From: Prunus persica
Taxonomy: Eukaryota; Streptophyta; Magnoliopsida; Rosales; Rosaceae
Direction of reading: 5' to 3'
Length of the DNA: 64,000 nt
Assembly (NCBI RefSeq): GCF_000346465.2
Contig: NC_034009.1
Coordinates: 3,883,654 to 3,947,653 of the forward strand
A model generated the notes under the pieces. The model was given only the letters and a program-made list of their open reading frames with translations, did not search any database and was not told where the DNA came from. Below are positions 55,290-64,000 of this stretch, piece after piece. Each line of letters starts with the position of its first letter. Positions within the stretch are counted from its first letter, which is position 1. The position numbers and the translations under genes were made by a program.

Positions 55290-56531
55290 TCGAATTAATA
55301 GTTGATACAAGTCCTCGAATTATTGTTTGTTGATACAAGTTCTTTGACTAGTTTGCCACGTAGATTACATTTCATTCTTCCTATTATATCCCTATTGTCT
55401 AAAATGAGTAAGATGAGAATTTATATGCCATTAATGATTAGATTTGATCATGTACAATTAAAGGAATAATTACATTTTGAATGTAAATGTCGAACCTTCA
55501 TTTTTTTTTTCTTGACTCAAATTCCTATTTAACGTGGATTTTATTATTGCACATATCTTTAGGATTTTTTATTCTTTTGGAGATACAATTTCTCCTTGAA
55601 TTTAGCTTATTAACCAGATGCACATTTTTCTTTCATGTTCTTCATCTCTATCTTCTTCTTTCTCCATTTCTTCTTCGTTCTCCATCTTCCTCTTTTCTTC
55701 ATTTATATATATCCTATGGTAGAGAATGTTTATCTTGTACGATCAGTTGACAATCTGTACATTGCCACATATAATTCTAAAGCCTCCTCATGATGATTTT
55801 GAATGTGACCCAAGATCATGGCATTCCACATTACAAGATTTCTTTCCCCTTTCGTTTTCTTCGAAAAGCTGTAGGTAATTATTTTTATTTTTGTTCATCC
55901 TATAGTAGAGGTATAGTATATACTTTTGTAGATAAATTATCCTATGGTGTAGGTATATTGTCATTTTGCCTATTGTATAGGTATATATATATATGTGTGT
56001 TTTTTCATATTTTAGACAATGAATAATTGTATTTTATAGGTAACATACAATTTTATTTGTCTATTTTTGTATCTGACTTATAGGCAGTCTTCTAATCTAT
56101 GTTCCTAACTTACAAGTAGTATTCTAATTTATGTTCATGACTTACAGGTAACACGATTTATCATGAAGATTTTTTCGTTGCTAATAAGAACACTATTTAC
56201 CTGTATGTTAGGTACATAATTTAATGTGGGTGTTTGCCTAATTGATTAGTATAATATGTGGGCCTTTATTTTCATTGATTAATTTGTATTTTACCCATAT
56301 ATTAGGTAAATATTATCAATGAAAGAATTTCAAATTTAAATTCTGAAATTTAATTACAAGTACATAATTCATTAAATTTAGATTTTCTATGTTTTCCTTA
56401 TTTAACTCAAAAGATAAAATCGACACAATAAAAAGAGTAATAAAAGTCAAAAAACCTACATCTAAAACAAAAAATGCATAAACTAAACCTAATGACAGCT
56501 AATCTTTTTGAACCTAGATCTAAAAACCCCA
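55290..56531. other. Spacer between the two SPH upstream repeats
   Basis: No SPH coding remnant or other gene is recognised. The sequence is AT-rich with repeated TATAGTAGAGGTATAGT-like and AGGTAACA-like words at 55880-56160. Confidence 0.5.
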
Positions 56532-56699
56532 TAACAATTTTCTAGGAAGATATGGGAGAACAAGTTAAAAAGGAAGAATAGTAAAATTTGGCTTGCTCTG
56601 CTTTCCATGTAAAATATTTTTAATTAAGAACGTAAAACTGCCTTTCAGTTTTCATACAACCAAATTACAGAATTGGAACTTTCTTGTTCTTGGATTTCC
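56532..56699 (-). repeat. SPH upstream repeat, copy 2
   Basis: It is nearly identical to 55122-55289 but has no gene next to it. It is a promoter-region duplicate without its coding part. Confidence 0.88.
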
Positions 56700-57419
56700 A
56701 CCCTGCTCTATTTCCCCACATACCTTATTTTCTCACACGCTCTTTCCACTTATCATTATTCCTAAAATATCCTTTAATTATTAATACAAATGAAAGAGGA
56801 AGAAAATAAATCGTATACAAAATTTTAAATGGGTTAAATTGAATTGGATGATTGATTTTTCAATATAAAAATAAAATATATTGAAACATAACAAAAGTGT
56901 AATGAAATCAAAACTCATTACTGAAAATAGACGTAGCAAACATTAATCTTAAAAGAACAGTTGTTCTGTCAAACGAACTTCCAAAGCATAACTCTATAAA
57001 GTTTTAGATTTTTCACAATCATAGAGATGCAAAAGCTTATTCGCTAAAAGAACAAGAATATATAATTTACCAGCACTTAAATTTGAGCATCGCCCCCAAA
57101 AACAATTTTAATTTTTAGTTCTTCTTGTTCATTTTATTTTTTTAAGATAAGTATTTTTATTCCAGATATAAATCATATATATAATCGAATCATCCCTTGG
57201 AGTGACTTGCGTTGTCTAGTCCCTTATAGTGACCACTTTTTTTCATGAGGTAAATGGGCGTGCCACCTAGGTTATTATTATAGTACAATTTATCCTACTT
57301 CATTTGCATACTCTTTTGAAGATGCTCTAAGTTCAAGACATGCCAACGGAGTCTAATCCAATGAAAAAAGTATTTGAGATGCAGACTAGTAGTCTCCCAT
57401 ACATGCATGGTTTGCTGGG
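56700..57419. other. Spacer 3' of the SPH pseudogene
   Basis: No gene is supported. At 57336-57395 a piece of the SINE family seen at 46711 (CCAACGGAGTCTAATCCAAT) is recognisable. Confidence 0.45.
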
Positions 57420-57781
57420 AAAGATTAACCCAACACCCAAAGCACTTCGCATACATGCATGGACCATTTGGTAATATATCCCAGTAACACTTCTTACACC
57501 TATCTCGGTCTCTCTTGTCTACATAGACATCAAAATAGTGAGATACACCTCGCCAATCAAAACTGCAACAGAATTGTGTTTAGCCAATCACGTTAGTCCA
57601 AAAACTAAATTCAAATGACGCATGAGGGGGAGCAATTTCATACCTCATCCTTGGATTTGCAGTGAACTTTGAGGGTCAAATCTCCATCCATCTCATATCT
57701 GTGACTCTTAACATGTTTTTTTCCTTGGTTGTTGTGAACGAGCCAAATTAGCAGAATTGCATTTGCAATGAAAGAACCCAT
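57420..57781 (-). pseudogene. S-protein homologue pseudogene, SPH copy 5
   Basis: It starts at ATG 57779-57781 (MGSFIANAILLIWLV) but the rest of the signal peptide is deleted. VHCKSKDE is followed at once by a TGA where DDLGV should be. A further frame reads PPHASFEFSFWTNVIG then a stop, and later SHYFDVYVDKRDRDRCKKCY and WDILPNGPCMYAKCFG. At least two stops or frameshifts break it. Its C-terminal half is close to SPH copy 4. Confidence 0.85.
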
Positions 57782-58361
57782 GCATAATTTTAAGAAGTTT
57801 TATCTTGGTAGAAAAACATTTAGTTGCGTCATGTTCTTTTTTTATTTATAATTATAATAGTAATAGTTGTTCCATATGGTCTCACACTTGGTAGTTCCTG
57901 AGTTGTAATTTCATGGTAATTTGTATGGTTCATCGAACCTGGTAATAATTTTCTAGGGAGACATAGCAAAACAAGTTAGGAAGGAAGAATGGACAATAAA
58001 ATTTTGCTTGCTCAGCTTTCCATGTAAAACTACCTACCTGGCATAATTATTGGATATGTGAATTCCACGTATGCGCCACATTTCTCGACACAAACTGACT
58101 GTAGGGACTACTTATGAGAACTTTAGGAACACTTTGCGTTAAAAGACCATATTTTTAAAGTCCCTTCAATCTATGCTTTGCTCAATTGCCACCATCAAAC
58201 TCAGTTACCCCAACAACAACAAAAAACTTATTATTTATTCAGATATAAATTAATCAATGGAGATATGGTCAGCTCATATTCTCCATTTTGCACATAACAA
58301 CCAACCCAGAGGTAATCAATTTACTGAGAATCCAATACATGACTCCAGATGACATAGTACG
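57782..58361. other. Spacer between SPH copies 5 and 6
   Basis: It contains a diverged SPH upstream repeat (57943-58027: TTTCTAGGGAGACATAG, CTTTCCATGTAAAAC). No gene is seen. Confidence 0.5.
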
Positions 58362-58783
58362 TTAGTTATAATAGGGAAGGCAATCGTCATAACCGCCGGT
58401 ATCATCGTCGAACCTGCATACCACGTTTGGTAAAATATTAAAGAAACAATCAATACATTTGCTCAACGTCTCTCTGGAGTCTGAAGACAACAAAATCGTG
58501 AGATTCATTTGGGCCATTTGAAAATTGCAGGAAACCTCCGTGTCCACCACCCAGATGTTTGGGCTTAAAACTGAACTGCGAGGAGGCATGAGGCCAAGTA
58601 CTTGAACACCATAATCTCTCTCGGGGATTTGCAGTGAAAGGTAAGGGCCAAGTCTCCACCCAACTCATTTGTGATTTTAATATGTCTCATCTTTGGAGGA
58701 TCAAGCTGCCCTACAGCACACATGGTTACTGTGAACCACAAAAGCAGCATGGGCAACACTACCATTCCATTGCACGAAGCCAT
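58362..58783 (-). pseudogene. S-protein homologue pseudogene, SPH copy 6
   Basis: From ATG 58781-58783, MASCNGMVVLPMLLLWF gives a good signal peptide, then MRHIKITNELGGDLALTFHC and KSPRE. A frameshift follows. PHASSQFSFKPKHLGGGHGG and SHDFVVFRLQRDVEQMY continue in a second frame. The end, CFFNILPNVVCRF and DDCLPYYN, lies in a third. The family core is recognisable throughout but cannot be translated as one protein. The Gly-rich segment is unlike the other copies. A minus-strand TATAAAAAAAGG lies at about 58849-58860. Confidence 0.85.
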
Positions 58784-59110
58784 GGCTGTTTCTTTGACGA
58801 AGTTTTTTTTTTTTTTTTCTTGGGGCAAAACACAAAGGATATAAGTCCTTTTTTTATAGAAGCTAGTCAGGTTCTATATGGCCTCACATTTTTATAGAAA
58901 TAATGTGGTAGTTAATGAGGTTCATAGAATGTAGAGACAATTTTCTGAGAATAAATGGAAAGCCAACAGGAAATTACAACTAGTTATATTTTTCTTGGTG
59001 GTACACGTAGTGCCTGGTTTGCAGCACTATGGTAATTGATGAGGTTCATATAACTGGTATAACCTAGAAGCCAGCCAATTAATATGAAAAAATTGAAAAA
59101 TATATTGGCA

Positions 59111-59369
59111 TGTTGTAAATGCATGAGTTGGTGGATGACCACTATACCTCTTAATATTCCACCGTTGGATTTTATGTAACCTATGCACTAAGTATTTGTA
59201 ATTAATGCTTGTAACCTATAGGTATATTGTAAATGATGGTATTCAATCTCCTATCTTGTAAGCCTATAAATAGGTGGTTCTACCAAAGATTTAGTGGGAA
59301 TAAACATGGTGAAACTTTGTCTTTAGCATATCACTTCTCTCTACATTTTCTCCCTCTAGTTTTATAACA
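59111..59369 (+). mobile_element. Solo LTR with TGGCA target duplication
   Basis: The 259-bp sequence begins TGTTGTAAATGCATG and ends TAGTTTTATAACA, flanked by TGGCA at 59106-59110 and 59370-59374. CCTATAAATAGG at about 59264-59275 is the TATA box. The ends resemble those of the LTR at 24811, so both may come from related Copia or TRIM families. Confidence 0.93.
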
Positions 59370-59440
59370 TGGCATAAATTTTGTAATTGGCAATTTCCAA
59401 GTCAAAAACCTCATACAATGTATTTTATTTAGTTATTGCA

Positions 59441-60648
59441 GGGCTTTTTATCACAAGGGTCCCTGAGGTTTGCCAAATTATCACATTTGGTCTTTTATGT
59501 TTTTTTCCTGACATTATTGGGCCTTTATGTCAATTTGGTCCCACCGTCTTGTTCAGTCAAAATTTTATGTTAGATTGCTAACGTGGATGCCACGTGGATT
59601 AAACAATGTTTTAAATATTTTGGGTTTTATCACAAATGGTCCTTGAGGTCTGCGAAATTATCGCCTTTGGTCCTTTATATTTTTTTCTAACATTATTGGT
59701 CCTTATGTTACACCTCACACATCAATTTGATCCCACCGTGAGATTTCATTAAATTTTGTTGTTAAATTACTGACATGACACATGTGGTGCACACAGAGCC
59801 AATGAGAAAATTTCAAGTGGATCTAAATGAAGAAATGTTTTTATAAAAAAAATAGTTTAACATTTAAACAAAAAAATTTTAAAGAGAAAATTTTCAAAAC
59901 ATACAATTTTTTTTATTCAAATCCACTTGGCATGTTATTAATGGACATGTCGCCTCCACATACATGTCGCGTCAAATCTGTTAGGTTTTTGTTGAAAAAC
60001 CCTAAACCCTTTAAAAAATAGTTTAGTATTTAAAATATTTATAAAAAAATTTCAAAAGAGAGAAAAATTTCAAAACGTAATTTTTTTATTATATTCAAAT
60101 CCATTTGGCATGCTATTATTGGACATGTATACTCCACATACATGTCACGTCAAATTTGTTAGGTTATGTTGACATTTTCATCAATTTAACAGAAATTTCA
60201 ACATAACATAACGAATTCGACGTGACATTTATATGGAGTCTACATGTCCAATAATAAAATGCCAAGTGGATTTGAATTAAAAAAAAATTATGTTTTGAAA
60301 TGTTTCTCTTTTTTTATTAAATTTTTTTTAAAATATTTTAAATGTTAAACTATTTTTTAAAAAATATAAAGGACCAATAATATCATAAACAAAATTAAAG
60401 GACCAAAGGTAATAATTTCGCAAACCTCAAGGACCATTTATGATAAAACCCAAAATGTTTAAAACATTGTTTAATCCACGTGGCGTCCACATCAGCAATC
60501 TAACGGAAAATTTTGATGGAACCTGACGGCGGGACCAAATTGACGTGAAGTGTAACATAAGGGACCAATAATACCATTAAAAAAAAACATAAAGAACCAA
60601 AGGTGATAATTTGGCAAACCTCATGAACCATTTGCGATAAAAATCCTA
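59441..60648. mobile_element. Large foldback MITE (Mutator-like or unclassified)
   Basis: The left end GGGCTTTTTATCACAAGGGT pairs with the right end, and long arms meet near 60190. The left arm is longer because CACAAATGGTCCTTGAGGTC-type (59640) and CATGTCGCGTCAAATCTGTT-type (59960) blocks are repeated within it. No coding capacity. Confidence 0.8.
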
Positions 60649-61059
60649 TTATGTCGAGAATGGAGATTTAATGTGCTGAAATTTTAATTTTAATATTTCA
60701 AAATACAATTACGTCGAGAATGAAGATTTGTTTTCCTATTAAGGTAGGTTATCGTTGGTCCTCTTTTTTTGTTTTTTTCAATTTTTCTTTTTAATGCAAG
60801 CAATAGTCTCAAGTACAAGGAAGAGAATGGTTTCACACACACACACTATAAAAGTGTCATGACGGTTCGAACTTGAGATTAGTAGTATGCACCCATTTTT
60901 TGAGTTGATTATCAGTGCCTCAATTTTTGTATGCAGCTCAGGTTCGGATCCCAATCATTTCATTCAATAGTTGTACTTTTTACATTTTTATTGTTTTCTA
61001 TTACTTTTATTTATTTATTTATATTTTATTTACGTTTTTGTTAGGTTTTGTTTCGCTAA
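60649..61059. other. Spacer with a minus-strand SINE-like piece
   Basis: At about 60767-60900 the minus strand carries CAAGTTCGAACCGTCATGAC and an A-rich end, like the SINEs near 46.7 kb. No gene. Confidence 0.45.
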
Positions 61060-62700
61060 TGTTTTAGCTTTCCTTGACAAATTGTAATCTTATATATATA
61101 TATATATATATGCAATCAAAGTCAAAGAATTTAGGCTATTTCAAGTTCGTGCTAAGTTGACTAATGTACCTAAAATTAACTTCATAATGGCTCTAATCAA
61201 GCTCATGAGTGAATGTAATAATATGTGCATTGCATGCATTATAGTGTTCTCCTGTATGACTAGTCAAATATGCATTCCTAGTCATCTTTTGGTTATCACG
61301 TGTTATTGTCACATCATTCCTCTTAGCTATCTTTAGAAATTAGAACTTGGGCATTTTCTAGAATGTTGAAGTGCATTGAAGAGCTTGAGGCTACAAAACC
61401 AAGATGATTTGTGCATTCATTTGTAATTAGAATCATTAATCAAATCAACATCTGCTTCAAAATATTTTGTCTAGATGACTAGTCAATATAGGCAAAATGT
61501 TTCCAGTACCGGATTTTTAATCAAGCGACATTTTCTGACTTGTCAACTTTTAAAAATCATGTGAGCTTATCTTCTAATCCAGCTGTGGATTGTCACCTAA
61601 TGTTTTGTCCTATTCCTACACAAATCTTTGGCTACCAAGTGTCCCCTTGGCTTGCCCAATATAAAAAAACATCGGGGCTAAATTGTTGAGGCCAACACTT
61701 TCATTTGGGATTGTTGAGAGGAATTTGTTTGTCTTTGCCATTTTCAGTGAGAGGGGTTCACGGTTTCTTGAGATATGGGTTTTTCAATGAAAAAATTATT
61801 TCCAGATTTTTGTTTCAATACCTTGAAATCTTAAGCACTCATACATTATTGTGGAAAGTTTTGAGAGTAATCGTTCTATGCATTCTTTCTCTGTGTGAGA
61901 TTTGGGTTTTTCATTATGAGATTTTTTATATGGCTTTTAAAATCTGCTTTGCTTTTTGAAGTCAGCATCTAGCATTGCAAACACCACATCATTCTAGTCT
62001 GGGTCAGATTCTTGATTGATTTCTTCAAGAATATGGTTTCTTGAAGGAATTGATCCTTATTAGTTTTTTCAATTTATATTCCATCGTTCTTGTTCGAACA
62101 TGAGCTGAATCGCCGGTGCCATGAAGTGAAGGAGTTGATGGGCTAGTTGCCACTTACATAAAAGACTAGTTTCTAGCTCAACTAAGTTGGAAAAGAAGGT
62201 TACACATGCGGATAGTGCTCATTTCCTAAATAGACCTATAGGATATCTTAAGCTTGTGTTGCTTCTTCTATAAGAACCTTCTTTGCTTAGTGGGTTGCCT
62301 AGCCAGATTGATGACCCCTAGTTTTTCTCAGGGTTTCTAGGCCACCATGTTTTCTGGGTTGATGCTTGTTGAATGTTGGGTTTCTGAGTGAAGACTTTAT
62401 GGTATGTGTTCTTATCTATTTGACTAGTCATACTCTGTCTGATACTCTTGTGATTTATGAATGGATGCAGACACATTGTTCAAATAGTTGTTGCTAGAAC
62501 TATGGATGCCTAGATTGATGAACCCTGTAGTGCCTAGGTTGTCACATAGATCTCTTCTATATTTGTAGCTTTGATAATTGATATGTGGTAAATTTGTATT
62601 TTGTTTGCTTTCTCATAGGTCTATGATTAGTTGTTGACTAGCCATACTGCTACTAGGAACAGTTGATCATTGTTTGTTATAGGTCTACTAGATTAGAGTT
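61060..62700 (-). repeat. Unclassified dispersed repeat, copy B (inverted relative to copy A)
   Basis: The ordered segments match copy A (47380-48700) in reverse orientation: GCTTTCCTTGACAA (about 61070), GTTTTGTCCTATTCC (61605), the AACTAAGTTGG segment (62183), TTCTATAAGAACC (62268), CTTAGTGGGTTGCC (62286), and GACTAGTCA words near 62421. It lacks the 43-bp tandem array. An AT microsatellite is at 61091-61112. Confidence 0.6.
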
Positions 62701-63774
62701 TAAAATATACCTCTTGCACCTCAGTACCAATTTCAGTTTTTCTCAATAAATAAAAAAACACGTGTTCGCGCTATACCATGTGGCCCTACTCCAATACTCT
62801 GTGCCAGCTTGTTTTTAAATTAATATTTTTTTGGCAGACGTTTTCATCATTTATAACCTAATAAATTGCTAGCTAATTCAATTCATTTATTTCATAATTG
62901 AGAGTCAAGTCTAGGAGCCTTTTTTTTTTTTTTTTTTTGTGTGATGGGATATTTGTAGAAATATCATCTGAATTTATATATCAGTTTTAATTTGTCACCT
63001 TAAAGAAAAATTTAAGAGAAATGCCACCTTAATTTTTTAAAATCCATGATTTGTCATCTAACTTTAACATCATCTAATTTTTCATCCATGATTAAGGGTA
63101 TTTTAGTCTTTTCATTTGAAAGGGTGGTTTAAAAATGAAAAATCATTATACAAAATTGTGTATCTTTTAAAATAAACCATTAAAAATCAAGGGTCTTTCC
63201 TACCAAACATTAAAAAATTAAAAAAATAAAGAAAGAAAATTTAAAATTGCAATTTTTTTTTTCCATCCCCCCTGTCGTCTCTCTCTATTCTCCCTTCCTC
63301 CCCAACCACACCTCCCCTCTCCTCTGTGTTTTTTTTTTTTTTTTTTTGGTGTGTGTGTGTGTGAAAGGGGGTTAGGGTTTTTCTCCTAGTTACTGACTTC
63401 TTTGGGCTTTGTATACTGTGAATTAGTTCATGGGTTTAACATGTCAGAAATAATAATTAATTCAGATTCAACGTGTTTGATAAAGCTCGTGCTTAAAAGA
63501 CAATTTGAATCACTAAGTTGAAGATAACATAAACTAGGAATACAAACAAATCCTCCTATCTTTATAAACCACTGCATCTCACGATTATCACTAAAATACC
63601 AAGAAGCAACCAAAACAAGTTGAAGCACTGGCAGAACTCCATGCAAGTGTCACGAAGATGCCAACAAGTTTTCCCTCATCTGCTTATATATGCCGGCTTC
63701 GAACTTTTAAATATATATAAACAATTGCACATGAGGAAAAGCGAGAATTTTATTTAATTAAACTTAATTTTATT
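62701..63774. other. AT-rich spacer with long T runs
   Basis: Poly-T at 62920-62938 and 63329-63347, a pyrimidine-rich tract at 63260-63330 and a short GT repeat. No gene is supported. Confidence 0.5.
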
Positions 63775-63945
63775 GAAGTGTCCAATAAGGGCTTAGGCCT
63801 CATCATTTGGCCCGCGGGCTCATGGACCGATGGGGGTCTGCCCGGCCTATAAAAAAAAGCTCGACCCGACCCGTTATGGGCTTTGAGATGGTCATGGCCT
63901 GCCCACAAAAGCCCGGCCCATTTGGCCCGCATACATATATAATTA
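63775..63945. repeat. GC-rich transposon-like fragment
   Basis: Words of GGCCCGCGGGC and AAGCCCGGCCCATTTGGCCC type make a sharply GC-rich island in AT-rich DNA. Such GGCCCGG repeats are common at ends of plant transposons. The element is not delimited before the window ends. Confidence 0.4.
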
Positions 63946-64000
63946 TGTATAAATAAGAGTTTAGGTTTATGATTATATCACTTAAATCACATATATAATT

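Noticed and set aside
1..64000. CRISPR arrays, bacterial operons or plasmid features
   Set aside because: Spliceosomal introns, LTR and CACTA elements and plant gene families show a plant nuclear sequence; the tandem repeats seen lack a spacer pattern.

Overview
This window is plant nuclear DNA from a eudicot, most likely woody Rosaceae. That guess rests on gene families (HcrVf/Cf-type receptor-like protein, tau-class GST, a cluster of S-protein homologues) and on a Cassandra-type LTR carrying a 5S rRNA-like core. It is AT-rich and gene-poor. About two thirds of it is transposable-element sequence, much of it nested.

Layout: (1) 1-8463 is the right-hand part of a CACTA (En/Spm-like) transposon, element 1, cut by the window start. 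It sits inside a leucine-rich-repeat receptor-like protein gene whose remaining 3' part (8464-10675) is a pseudogene. (2) 11187-16172 is a complete young Copia retrotransposon with 380-bp LTRs, a GTTAG target duplication and an open gag-pol frame on the minus strand. (3) 16275-18925 holds two damaged tau-class GST copies: one lacks its 5' part, the other keeps only exon 1. (4) About 19060-24782 is a decayed L1-type LINE lying in the intron of the second GST. (5) 24811-25356 is a solo LTR with a TTCAT duplication. (6) 25800-39648 is a complete 13.85-kb CACTA element, element 2, flanked by ACA duplications and inserted in a small inverted-repeat element. It carries a three-exon TNP2-type transposase, a six-exon gene ending in a Ulp1-like protease domain, and a captured fragment of the proteasome subunit gene RPN6. 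(7) 40068-58783 is a cluster of Plant_S1 (S-protein homologue) genes, all on the minus strand: four open genes, two pseudogenes and one C-terminal relic. They are separated by MITEs, SINEs, solo LTRs, a TRIM with a nested Cassandra LTR, and foldback elements. (8) 59111-64000 is non-coding repeat DNA.

The genes most likely to work are the four small secreted S-protein homologues and the Copia polyprotein. The two CACTA copies carry different lesions: element 1 has a frameshift in the first exon of the protease gene, and element 2 has nonsense codons in the transposase and in the protease domain.

The most unusual observation is that the introns of the CACTA protease gene are built from one shared cassette of CGACG motifs spaced about 21 bp apart, while the transposase introns have none. 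All statements come from reading the sequence. No database search was run, and family names rest on recognised motifs.
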